A stretch of 6,515 bases of DNA from an uncultured Bacilli bacterium (GCA_910587325.1 CAJUKB010000039.1:1-6515); one strand, 5' to 3'; positions 1-6,415 are shown, counted from the stretch's first letter. Numbers and translations are program-made. Notes: generated by a model not told the origin, from the sequence alone.

Positions 1-34
1 ATCATATTTTGAATGATTTTTCTATTTTTATAAT

Positions 35-60
35 TTAACTAGCACAACGCGTTAAGTTAA
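35..60. repeat. Imperfect dyad with AACGCGTT palindrome
   Basis: TTAACT at 35-40 is the inverted complement of AGTTAA at 55-60. Between them sits the perfect 8-bp palindrome AACGCGTT (46-53). The two dyads are offset by about 2 bp, so this is not one clean hairpin. On the minus strand it lies just after, and overlaps the stop of, the small leftward reading frame at 52-111, but no U-tract follows, so a terminator call is weak. It could be a protein-binding site or chance in AT-rich DNA. Confidence 0.25.
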
Positions 61-111
61 TAAATAACTAAATGCTAACAAATAATAAATTTTTGATAAA
101 ATTCTATTCAT
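52..111 (-). CDS. Possible 19-residue hydrophobic leftward peptide
   Basis: A minus-strand frame starts at ATG 111-109 and ends at TAA 54-52, encoding MNRILSKIYYLLAFSYLLT. It has a plausible ribosome-binding site, GAGGG at 122-118, six bases before the start. A near-consensus leftward promoter ends at 131, which places the predicted RNA start near 124. The peptide has two basic residues near the N-terminus followed by a hydrophobic run, so if made it could be a short membrane-associated peptide. A frame this short can easily arise by chance in AT-rich DNA. The support is the promoter-RBS-start arrangement, not the protein itself. The transcript could equally be an untranslated RNA or the leader of a gene beyond the left edge. 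No family is recognised. Confidence 0.25.
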   Translation of the reverse strand: MNRILSKIYYLLAFSYLLT

Positions 112-130
112 CCATATCCCTCTTTTAAAG

Positions 131-159
131 ATTATAGTATATTTTCAATTTTTTGTCGA
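131..159 (-). promoter_or_regulatory. Leftward sigma-A-type promoter overlapping 0A box
   Basis: Read on the minus strand, the -35 is TCGACA (159-154, 5 of 6 to TTGACA) and the -10 is TATAAT (136-131, perfect), with a 17-bp spacer. The predicted start is near 124. The -35 hexamer lies wholly inside the first 0A-like box (154-160), so a protein bound there would meet RNA polymerase directly. The two elements and spacing are seen in the sequence; activity is inferred. Confidence 0.55.
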
Positions 160-170
160 ATTTTGTCGTA
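151..170 (+). promoter_or_regulatory. Tandem Spo0A (0A) box-like direct repeat
   Basis: TTTTGTCGAA (151-160) is followed directly by TTTTGTCGTA (161-170), a 10-bp direct repeat with 9 of 10 bases identical. The first copy contains TGTCGAA, an exact match to the classical 0A-box consensus TGNCGAA bound by phosphorylated Spo0A. The second copy, TGTCGTA, differs at one base. The 10-bp phase matches the tandem arrangement at the B. subtilis abrB promoter, where a Spo0A dimer sits on two boxes. Relative to the predicted rightward start (about 210) the boxes lie near -56 to -40, a position suited to activation. Relative to the leftward promoter they cover the -35. Identity as a Spo0A site is inferred; no spo0A gene is visible here. 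Confidence 0.5.
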
Positions 171-197
171 TGAAAATGCTTTACTATTGGCTTTCCT

Positions 198-208
198 TAT
201 AATATACT
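198..208 (+). promoter_or_regulatory. Rightward -10 element for the 152-aa gene
   Basis: A perfect TATAAT occurs at 198-203, overlapped by TATACT at 203-208. The region 16-18 bp upstream (about 174-181) holds no good TTGACA-like hexamer. A strong -10 with a poor -35, and tandem 0A-like boxes ending 27 bp upstream, is what an activator-dependent promoter would look like. The predicted start near 210 gives a leader of about 33 nt to the GTG at 243. Confidence 0.45.
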
Positions 209-242
209 AGGTGAAGTTGTAAAAAAGAAGGGAGTGAAATTA

Positions 243-701
243 GTGGGAAATTTACAAAATGAAATGGCATCTTTTTTATACCATAATGAACAAACAAATT
301 ATTTTCATTATCTTCATAAAGGAAATGGAATGGACCAAAATCGAAATGAATATATTTTAGATATGCTTTTATATTCTGTATTAAAATCTTATATGGTATT
401 TAACGGAATGAATATGGAAGACAATAAAATGGTTCAAATCATAAATACTATTATGGAGCTAGAAATACCTTGGAATGAGACAATCGCTATCTTAAAAAAT
501 CGTTTATTTATGGTGGATTTAGAAACTTATAATCAAGCAATTGCACTATTAAATATAAATATAGATGATGCTTATTATATGGATTTACTTGAGGCGGCAC
601 AAGAGTATAAAATCAATAAATTAAAATGGCTTGTTTATTATTTAACAGAGGAAATGGAAACTTTAAGCGATATTTCAGAGTGTAGAAGAAAGGTTCGTTA
701 A
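243..701 (+). CDS. Unrecognised helical cytoplasmic protein, 152 aa
   Basis: I do not recognise the family. The frame opens with a GTG at 234, but that codon is part of the ribosome-binding site (GGAG at 231-234). The GTG at 243, eight bases after GGAG, is the better start and gives MGNLQNEMASF. The product is rich in Met, Leu, Ile, Asn and acidic residues, with long stretches that look alpha-helical (about residues 35-60, 65-85, 90-105 and 115-145). It has no signal peptide, membrane segment or obvious catalytic motif. There is one Cys, near the basic C-terminal end (ECRRKVR). It precedes cca by 50 bases but seems to be a separate unit, with its own -10 element, 0A-like boxes upstream and a weak terminator-like hairpin after it. 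A regulatory or stationary-phase role would be a guess based only on the promoter. Confidence 0.75.
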   Translation: MGNLQNEMASFLYHNEQTNYFHYLHKGNGMDQNRNEYILDMLLYSVLKSYMVFNGMNMEDNKMVQIINTIMELEIPWNETIAILKNRLFMVDLETYNQAIALLNINIDDAYYMDLLEAAQEYKINKLKWLVYYLTEEMETLSDISECRRKVR

Positions 702-720
702 AGTTTCTTTTCTTTTTTTT
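684..720 (+). terminator. Weak intrinsic terminator after the 152-aa gene
   Basis: AGAAGAAA (684-691) can pair with TTTCTTTTCT (704-713) if two bases bulge, leaving a 12-base loop that contains the stop codon TAA (699-701). Eight T residues follow at 713-720. The stem is almost all A-U and would be unstable, so termination may be partial and allow read-through into cca. Confidence 0.35.
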
Positions 721-723
721 AAA

Positions 724-732
724 TGGTATACT
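724..732 (+). promoter_or_regulatory. Extended -10 promoter for cca-dnaD-nth
   Basis: TGGTATACT (724-732) is an extended -10 (TGn plus TATACT, one mismatch to TATAAT). No convincing -35 is present; the upstream positions are in the T-rich tract of the preceding hairpin, which is tolerable for an extended -10 promoter. The predicted start is near 739, almost at the ribosome-binding site AGGTGA (739-744), so the cca leader would be very short. Confidence 0.4.
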
Positions 733-751
733 TAAAGTAGGTGAAGTGTTC

Positions 752-1834
752 TTGAATAAAACAGCAAAAGAAATTTTAGAAAAATTAGAAAGTAATGGGT
801 ATATCGCTTATATAGTGGGAGGATACGTACGAGATTTTTTACTTGGAAAAATAACCAATGATATCGATATATGTACAGATGCCACTACAAAAGAAGTGAT
901 GGAACTTTTTAGAGGAAATGCCAACGAATATGGTTCTTTTAATTTAAAGGCAAATGAATTCAATATCGATATTACTACATTTCGTGAAGAACAAAACTAT
1001 GAAAATAGAAGGCCTACATCCATTCTATATACGAAAGATTTGAAAACGGATTTATTACGAAGAGATTTTACCATCAATACCATTTGTATGGATAAAAATG
1101 AACATTTTATTGATATGTTAAATGGCAAGAAAGATTTGGAAGAGCAAAAAATCCGAATGGTTGGCAATGTACATACAAAACTAAGAGAAGATCCATTGCG
1201 AATATTACGAGCTATCCGTTTTGCCACCACTCTTAATTTCACTTTAGAAGAAAGTTTGCAAAAAGCAATTATTGCAAATAAGAATTTCTTAAAAACACTG
1301 AGTACTTATCGTATAAAAGAAGAGGTTTCTAAAATTTTACTTTCATCCAACTATAAAAAAGGATTAAGACTATTAAAAGAATTTTCTCTATGTGAAATCT
1401 TAGGAATTACGTACACAAATGTTGTTTACACTAGCGATGTATGTGGCATGTGGGCACAAATGAAAATAAATGACAATCTTCCCTTTACAAAAAGTGAAAA
1501 AGAGAATATAGTAAAAATACGTGAGATTTTGGATTTAAAAGTGATTCATCCAGAAGTTTTATACAAGTATGGACTTTATCTATCTTTAATCGCCGGAGAA
1601 ATTTTAGAAATAGAAGCTGAATCTATTTATGAAATGTATAAAAATCTTCCAATTTATGAAAGAAAGGATTTGGATATTTCTTTTTTAGAAATTTGTGAAA
1701 CTTTAAATTTATCTCCATCTAAAAAGGTGAGCAAAGTAGAGAATCTCTTAATTCATGAAGTACTCCATGAACATGTTTTAAATCAAAAGGAAGAGTTAAA
1801 AAAATATTTACTTAATAATAATTCGAGGTGGTAG
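752..1834 (+). CDS. cca: CCA-adding tRNA nucleotidyltransferase (class II)
   Basis: The enzyme builds or repairs the 3'-CCA end of tRNAs from CTP and ATP without a nucleic-acid template. Class II signatures appear in order: GGYVRD (residues 23-28), the metal-binding D37-I-D39, RRDFTIN (103-109), the base-selecting EDxxR (E146, D147, R150) running into LRILRAIRFA, and YRIKEE (186-191). These cover the head, neck and early body domains; the C-terminal half is divergent. At 360 residues it is somewhat shorter than the roughly 400-residue Bacillus enzymes, and no HD domain is seen. The chosen start is TTG 752, seven bases after AGGTGA (739-744); the upstream GTG at 746 is only one base from that site. 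It is the first gene of an operon with dnaD two bases downstream. Some class II members are poly(A) polymerases, but the Bacilli context and EDxxR favour CCA addition. Confidence 0.93.
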   Translation: MNKTAKEILEKLESNGYIAYIVGGYVRDFLLGKITNDIDICTDATTKEVMELFRGNANEYGSFNLKANEFNIDITTFREEQNYENRRPTSILYTKDLKTDLLRRDFTINTICMDKNEHFIDMLNGKKDLEEQKIRMVGNVHTKLREDPLRILRAIRFATTLNFTLEESLQKAIIANKNFLKTLSTYRIKEEVSKILLSSNYKKGLRLLKEFSLCEILGITYTNVVYTSDVCGMWAQMKINDNLPFTKSEKENIVKIREILDLKVIHPEVLYKYGLYLSLIAGEILEIEAESIYEMYKNLPIYERKDLDISFLEICETLNLSPSKKVSKVENLLIHEVLHEHVLNQKEELKKYLLNNNSRW

Positions 1835-1836
1835 TT

Positions 1837-2472
1837 TTGAATACTATTTTAAAAGAGCATCATTTGGTAATGCCTACTTATATGGTTCCTATTGTTAAAA
1901 AGTTTTCCTTAAGTTTTTATGATTTCTTACTTCTTACTTATTTTTGGAATTATAAGGAAGAAACATTTGATGTTGCATTAGTTACAAAAGTTTTAAAGTT
2001 ACCTGAAAGTGAAGTTTTAACTTCTTTTAATACCTTAATGAGTAAGAAATTAATTCAAATTGAAACCTTAAAAGATGGAAACGGCAAAAGGGTAGAGGTT
2101 GTGAACTTGGACTTATTTTATCAAGAGATTGGTATTTTATTTCAAGAAAGTAAAAAAGAAGAAGAGAAAGAAGATATGTATAGCCATTTTGAATCCGAGT
2201 TTGGGCGTCCTATTTCTTCTATGGAATATGAAATTATACATGCATGGATAGAGAAAGGATTTAGTGAAGAATTAATATTAGGGGCTTTAAAAGAAGCTGT
2301 TTATAATGGGGTTAATAATTTACGATATATTGATAAAATACTTTACGAGTGGCAAAGAAAAGGATATAAGAGTATGAAAGATGTAAAAAAAGAAAACTTT
2401 AATCGTACAGCTAAAAATGAGGAACCAAAAGAATTATTTGATTATAATTGGTTAGAGGACAATGAAAGATAA
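1837..2472 (+). CDS. dnaD: DnaD replication initiation/restart protein
   Basis: DnaD works with DnaB and DnaI of Firmicutes to remodel DNA and load the replicative helicase at oriC and at stalled forks. This 211-residue product shows the expected two domains: an N-terminal winged-helix oligomerisation domain (about 1-100) and a C-terminal DnaB_2-type domain (about 113-180). The latter carries the family motif YxxxIxxxW as Y164, I168 and W172. A lysine/glutamate-rich linker (105-112) joins them, and the tail ends in a YNWLE element (203-207). The start is TTG 1837, six bases after GAGGTG (1825-1830); a longer frame from GTG 1828 would begin inside that site. The ribosome-binding site lies in the last codons of cca. 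The 3' end overlaps nth by 11 bases, suggesting coupled translation. Confidence 0.9.
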   Translation: MNTILKEHHLVMPTYMVPIVKKFSLSFYDFLLLTYFWNYKEETFDVALVTKVLKLPESEVLTSFNTLMSKKLIQIETLKDGNGKRVEVVNLDLFYQEIGILFQESKKEEEKEDMYSHFESEFGRPISSMEYEIIHAWIEKGFSEELILGALKEAVYNGVNNLRYIDKILYEWQRKGYKSMKDVKKENFNRTAKNEEPKELFDYNWLEDNER

Positions 2473-3100
2473 GATAATAGAATATTTAGACGAGTTATTT
2501 TTGGATGCTCGTTGTGAACTAGAGTATAAAAAAGATTATGAACTCTTAATTGCTACCGTTTTAAGTGCTCAATGTACAGATAAGAGAGTAAATATGGTTA
2601 CCAAAGAATTGTTTTCCAAATACGATATTTTTTCTCTTGCTATATCTTCTTTAAAAGAAATTGAGCGTATTATAAGGCCTGTTGGAACGTATACTAGAAA
2701 AGCAATGTATGTAAAAACAATTGCAGAGAGTTTAGTTCGAGATTATGAAGGAAGTGTTCCTAACAATCGTGAATATTTAGAGAGTTTACCGGGTGTAGGG
2801 AGAAAAACTTGTAATGTTGTTTTATCCAATATTTATAATATTCCTGCTATTGCAGTCGATACGCATGTAGAAAGAGTTTCAAAACGATTAGGACTAGCAA
2901 AAGAAAGCGATACCGTTCTTACCGTAGAAAAGAAATTAATGAAATATTTTCCTAAGAATAAGTGGAGCAGATTGCATCATCAACTTGTACTATTTGGAAG
3001 ATACCAATGTAAAAGTATTTCTCCTATTTGTGAGAATTGTAAATTGCAAAAAATGTGTAAGTATTATAAAAAGAAGAATAAAAAAATTGATACGAAGTAA
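2462..3100 (+). CDS. nth: Endonuclease III, DNA glycosylase/AP lyase
   Basis: Endonuclease III removes oxidised pyrimidines and nicks the abasic site in base-excision repair. The 212-residue product is the usual family length. The helix-hairpin-helix LPGVGRKTCNVV (109-120) carries the catalytic lysine K115, and the catalytic aspartate is D133 in AVDTHVERVSKRLG. The 4Fe-4S cluster ligands are complete with the standard spacing C183-X6-C190-X2-C193-X5-C199. The ATG at 2462 lies within the end of dnaD, and AGAGGA (2454-2459) is a rather close ribosome-binding site, so re-initiation after dnaD is likely. The adjacent dnaD-nth pairing is conserved in Bacillus. In B. subtilis ypoC follows nth; here nth runs straight into the terminator and the convergent ponA. 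The last codons form one arm of that terminator. Confidence 0.96.
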   Translation: MKDKIIEYLDELFLDARCELEYKKDYELLIATVLSAQCTDKRVNMVTKELFSKYDIFSLAISSLKEIERIIRPVGTYTRKAMYVKTIAESLVRDYEGSVPNNREYLESLPGVGRKTCNVVLSNIYNIPAIAVDTHVERVSKRLGLAKESDTVLTVEKKLMKYFPKNKWSRLHHQLVLFGRYQCKSISPICENCKLQKMCKYYKKKNKKIDTK

Positions 3101-3116
3101 AATGTATCAATTTTTT
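3081..3116. terminator. Bidirectional terminator between nth and ponA
   Basis: The 13-bp perfect inverted repeat AAAAAATTGATAC (3081-3093) / GTATCAATTTTTT (3104-3116) surrounds a 10-base loop holding the nth stop codon (3098-3100). Each strand reads a hairpin ending in a T-run, so it can stop transcription of both convergent operons. The left arm is also the coding sequence for the last residues of nth; the right arm begins two bases beyond the ponA stop. Confidence 0.85.
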
Positions 3117-3118
3117 AG

Positions 3119-5695
3119 TTAGTTATTTTCGTTGTTATTTCCATCTTGATTATCTGGAGTTGTTGTATCCTCGTCATTTGGTGTTGGAGTGATAGGAGTT
3201 GTTCCTGCTAAATTGGCTGTAATGGTTAAGCCGTCACTCATATTATCTTTAAAAATACTATAAGCTGATTTAATGACGAATTTGTATTCTCTTGCACTAG
3301 AAGCAACATAAGTATAACTTGTTTGGTTTGTATACCCCAGACTGATTAAAGTGCCATCAGTGTTTTGAAGATATACTTGGTAACCTAGTGTTCCAATATT
3401 GCTGTTATTGTAAGCAATTCTTTCATTGTAATATTTTTCAGGAGCAACAGAGAAATTTTCATTAAAATAAGTTTGTAAGGCATTTTTATCTATGGCTTCT
3501 GGGGTTGCAATTCCATTCCAAGTTAAGGTGATGGATGCACCATTTACTAATGCGTTGCCGTTCGAGGGAGACACCAATTTATCAAAACGATGGGATACAG
3601 TAGTTGGTTCAGTTCCTTGCTTAAATAATCCTGGTACTTTTAAGCCTTCTGGCGTATAGGCGCTTGCAAGTTTTAGCGGATTCGTTCCTAGTTCAACTGT
3701 TGCTTCTACAACACCACTTGGTTTACTAAAACGAGCGTTTTTCTTAAATATACGATTAGCAAGTTGTGGCATCATAGCACGTCTTATTCGACCACCTGTT
3801 GTACTTGTTAAATGTCCTTCTTTTAAGTTATCGTATCCAATCCACAAAGAGATAGAATAATCTTTAGTATAAGCATTTACCCAGTGGTCTGGAGTAGTAC
3901 TTGTTGTAATTTTTAATGCTTTTGCTTGTGCTTCATCAATAGTTGTAGTTCCTGTTTTAACGGCGACATCTGTGCCACTAACACTAATGGTACCACCATT
4001 TTTATTTTTAGCTAAAATACTCGTAATCATATAAGCCGTTTCTTCACTCATGACACGCGTTTTCGTATATTTATAATTATATTCTTCTTCATTTTCTAGA
4101 TAAATGATTTTGGTAAAAGAGTAAGGTTCTATATAATATCCACCTCGACCAAAAGCAGCGTAAGCAGCACTCATTTCAAGTGGACTAATACCGGTCCAAC
4201 CTCCAATGGACCTAGATTCATAAAGATTACAATCTTGGGTACCATTTGCATACTCACAAGTATCAATTCCTAAACTATGTGCAAATTCTTCTTTTTGTTC
4301 TGTTGTCGTTTGTTGGAAAGCTTGCAATGCGGGAATATTACGTGAATCAATTAAAGCTTCTTCTAAAGTTAATAATCCTCTATATTTTCCATCATAATTT
4401 CTTATAGAACCTCCCGTAGAATAAGTATAAGGTTCGTCAATAAAAGGGGTTACAGTAGAAGCGTTATTGTATTCAATAAGAGGACCATAATCAAGAATGA
4501 TCTTTGCAGCTGAACCAGGTTGCCTACGACCTAATGCACGATTTGTACTACGATAAACATAATTTCTACCAGGGCCAAGAGCAACGATAGAACCATCTTC
4601 CGTAGATGTAACGGCGATACCATTTTGAATTTTACTATTGATAAATTTATAAAGTTCTCCATTTTCAAGTTGAGTGACCACGTCTTGAATACTTCTATCT
4701 AAAGTAGTATAAATAGCCATTGGAACTTGACGAGGGTCATCGCCTGTTTTTTCTGTTACATCATCCACAACATAATCAATGAATGCCTGTAATCCTTTGT
4801 TGTCAGCTTGTTGTTCTTCTGAAGTTGCTTTTAGTAAAGATTCAATTGGAATTTCGGCAGCCGTATTAGCTTCTTCTTCACTAATGTATCCATGACGTAC
4901 CATTAAATTTAAAACGGTTTTTTGTCTTTTCTTAGCATTTTCAGGGAAACGAATTGGACTGAAATAAGAAGGGTTATTGAACATTCCAACGAGTAAGGAC
5001 GCTTCGGGCAAAGATAAATCACTTACAGATTTACCAAAGAAGGCTTGACTTGCTTGTTCCACTCCGTTTATATCGGCATAGTTGTTGGTATTTCCATTTC
5101 CTAACCATTGGGAATTGACATAGAATTCAATAACTTCTTCTTTGGTATAAGATTTTTCTATTTTAAAGATAGCCATATAAATATCTGTGAATTTACGAAT
5201 AATTCCTTTAATACCAGAAGATTCTTTTGTACTATACGTGTTTTTGGCAACCTGCATGGTTAAGGTAGAAGCACCACCTGCATCTTGTCCTAACGCTTGC
5301 CCTAAACTTGCTTTAACAAATCTTGCCGCGTCAAAACCATTGTGTTGAAAAAATCTTGAATCTTCTGTTGCAACTAGAGCATCTATCAAAACTTGTGGAA
5401 GGTCATCGTATGTAACCAAAACTCTATTTTCGGTTCCGATACGAGTAATTTCATTTCCATTTCTATCATATAAAACACTCGCTTCTTTACTATACAAAGC
5501 ATTCGTATTAAAGTCTGGTGCAGAAATTACGATATAAGCACAAAATAGAATGACACCAGAGGCAATTGCAATTCCGATTACCATAAAGACACTGAGTATC
5601 CAACTTTTGTTTCTTTTTTTCTTTGGTTTGTTTTTCATTTTTTCTTTTGCTTCACTTGCAATTTTACTTACTTTCTTTAATTTTAATTTCTTCAT
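3119..5695 (-). CDS. ponA: Class A penicillin-binding protein 1 (PBP1)
   Basis: This bifunctional enzyme polymerises and cross-links peptidoglycan outside the membrane. In the 858 residues, a Lys-rich cytoplasmic tail (1-30) precedes one membrane anchor (about 32-57). The GT51 domain has E111 in the EDSRFFQHNG motif, GGASTLTMQ (140-148), RKFTD (167-171), and FYVN...LG followed by the FFGKS/LPEASLL region (191-237). The transpeptidase has S395-x-x-K398, S451-R-N453 and K580-T-G. A fibronectin-III-like domain (about 700-830) and a Thr/Pro/Asn/Asp tail follow, as in B. subtilis PBP1. Position 171 is Asp where the family has its second catalytic Glu. A Cys pair (C480, C489) is unusual for an exported protein of this group. 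The start is ATG 5695, seven bases after AAGGAG (5708-5703), one base after the recU stop; the ATG at 5722 lies before that site. Confidence 0.95.
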   Translation of the reverse strand: MKKLKLKKVSKIASEAKEKMKNKPKKKRNKSWILSVFMVIGIAIASGVILFCAYIVISAPDFNTNALYSKEASVLYDRNGNEITRIGTENRVLVTYDDLPQVLIDALVATEDSRFFQHNGFDAARFVKASLGQALGQDAGGASTLTMQVAKNTYSTKESSGIKGIIRKFTDIYMAIFKIEKSYTKEEVIEFYVNSQWLGNGNTNNYADINGVEQASQAFFGKSVSDLSLPEASLLVGMFNNPSYFSPIRFPENAKKRQKTVLNLMVRHGYISEEEANTAAEIPIESLLKATSEEQQADNKGLQAFIDYVVDDVTEKTGDDPRQVPMAIYTTLDRSIQDVVTQLENGELYKFINSKIQNGIAVTSTEDGSIVALGPGRNYVYRSTNRALGRRQPGSAAKIILDYGPLIEYNNASTVTPFIDEPYTYSTGGSIRNYDGKYRGLLTLEEALIDSRNIPALQAFQQTTTEQKEEFAHSLGIDTCEYANGTQDCNLYESRSIGGWTGISPLEMSAAYAAFGRGGYYIEPYSFTKIIYLENEEEYNYKYTKTRVMSEETAYMITSILAKNKNGGTISVSGTDVAVKTGTTTIDEAQAKALKITTSTTPDHWVNAYTKDYSISLWIGYDNLKEGHLTSTTGGRIRRAMMPQLANRIFKKNARFSKPSGVVEATVELGTNPLKLASAYTPEGLKVPGLFKQGTEPTTVSHRFDKLVSPSNGNALVNGASITLTWNGIATPEAIDKNALQTYFNENFSVAPEKYYNERIAYNNSNIGTLGYQVYLQNTDGTLISLGYTNQTSYTYVASSAREYKFVIKSAYSIFKDNMSDGLTITANLAGTTPITPTPNDEDTTTPDNQDGNNNENN

Positions 5696-5696
5696 T

Positions 5697-6257
5697 TCAT
5701 TTCTCCTTAAAATAGATTTCATCTACTAACTCTAAATAATCAAGGGTAGGATTGTATCCATATTTAATCATATAGCCCTTTTCTTTAATAAATTCATATT
5801 CTATACTTTTTCTTTCGTGGGAGTCAATATATTCTATAAAATCGGTTCCTTTTAATAAATACACCATCTCATTGATTTTGATAATCAAAAACACAATACC
5901 ATCATGTCTTAAAACACTACGCACATGTTTAATTTGATGTGGGTGAATATTGGCTAGAGGAAAAGAGGTTCTATTTTTGGTTACTTTTGCTTCATATTCA
6001 ATGTATTTTCCTCTATAAAGCCCATTGTAGTCTAAAGTTGAAGGTTCTTTAAAAAAACCTCTTTCAATCACTTTTCCTTTTTGAGAATAGCTTACGTCTG
6101 CTACCCCTATAGGAGTAGGTTTCTTATAAATTAAAGCCTTATCTATTTCTAGGTAATAGGTATTGCTTTCATTTAATTCACTTTCTAAGTCCATCCCACG
6201 ATTTTTATAGGTTAGGGGGTTTTGATATTTTTTGTTTAAGTTATTAGGATACTTCAT
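5697..6257 (-). CDS. recU: RecU Holliday junction resolvase
   Basis: RecU cuts four-way DNA junctions in recombination and repair and helps chromosome segregation, acting with RuvAB in Firmicutes. The 186-residue product shows the family's YPN start, the NRGM element (19-22, with the functionally important R20), KKPTP (45-49), and the nuclease core D76 (in STLDYNG), E89-x-K91 and the H107-Q108 stretch. The N-terminus is about ten residues shorter than in B. subtilis. The ATG at 6257 is preceded six bases away by AGGTGG (6269-6264). recU and ponA form one operon, as in B. subtilis; the ponA ribosome-binding site lies in the recU 3' end. The stop codon is TGA, evidence for the standard genetic code. 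Confidence 0.95.
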   Translation of the reverse strand: MKYPNNLNKKYQNPLTYKNRGMDLESELNESNTYYLEIDKALIYKKPTPIGVADVSYSQKGKVIERGFFKEPSTLDYNGLYRGKYIEYEAKVTKNRTSFPLANIHPHQIKHVRSVLRHDGIVFLIIKINEMVYLLKGTDFIEYIDSHERKSIEYEFIKEKGYMIKYGYNPTLDYLELVDEIYFKEK

Positions 6258-6275
6258 GTTTAACCACCTGCACTT

Positions 6276-6305
6276 ATTATACTATAAAATTTCTTGTTTT
6301 GCCAT
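6276..6305 (-). promoter_or_regulatory. recU-ponA promoter
   Basis: On the minus strand the -10 is TATAAT (6281-6276, perfect) and the -35 is ATGGCA (6305-6300, 4 of 6), with an 18-bp spacer. The predicted start is near 6269, right at the ribosome-binding site AGGTGG, giving a leader of only about 12 bases. This is the only good promoter upstream of recU within the window. Confidence 0.55.
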
Positions 6306-6355
6306 ATTTCTATATAAGGAAAGAAAAATTTTTACAACCATTTTTTTAAAGTAAA

Positions 6356-6415
6356 AACTCCAAAAATGTTATAACTCCCCAAAAGTAAGAAAATAATTGA
6401 TTTTTTTGGAGTTAT
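6356..6415. repeat. Competing inverted repeats (AACTCC / GGAGTT)
   Basis: AACTCCAAAAA (6356-6366) is a perfect inverted complement of TTTTTGGAGTT (6403-6413). A second left arm, ATAACTCC (6371-6378), is also a perfect inverted complement of GGAGTTAT (6408-6415). The two left arms are direct repeats 17 bp apart and compete for one right arm. On the minus strand the outer hairpin is followed by a T-rich tract (6355-6348), so a leftward terminator is possible. A repressor site with three ACTCC half-sites, or a chance structure in AT-rich DNA, are alternatives. Confidence 0.35.

Noticed and set aside
46..53. AACGCGTT palindrome as a replication or methylation signal
   Set aside because: A single 8-bp palindrome with no DnaA boxes or repeats nearby; no reason to assign an origin function.
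209..222. AGGTGA followed by TTG TAA (217-222) as a start-stop leader element
   Set aside because: The spacing of two bases is too short for initiation, and a two-codon frame carries no testable signal beyond chance.
997..1242. 81-codon minus-strand frame inside cca
   Set aside because: It lies wholly within the well-supported cca gene, has no family resemblance, and is explained as the shadow of the coding strand.
3274..3280. TGACGAA, a match to the 0A-box consensus
   Set aside because: Single copy inside the ponA coding region, away from any promoter and without a tandem partner; expected by chance.
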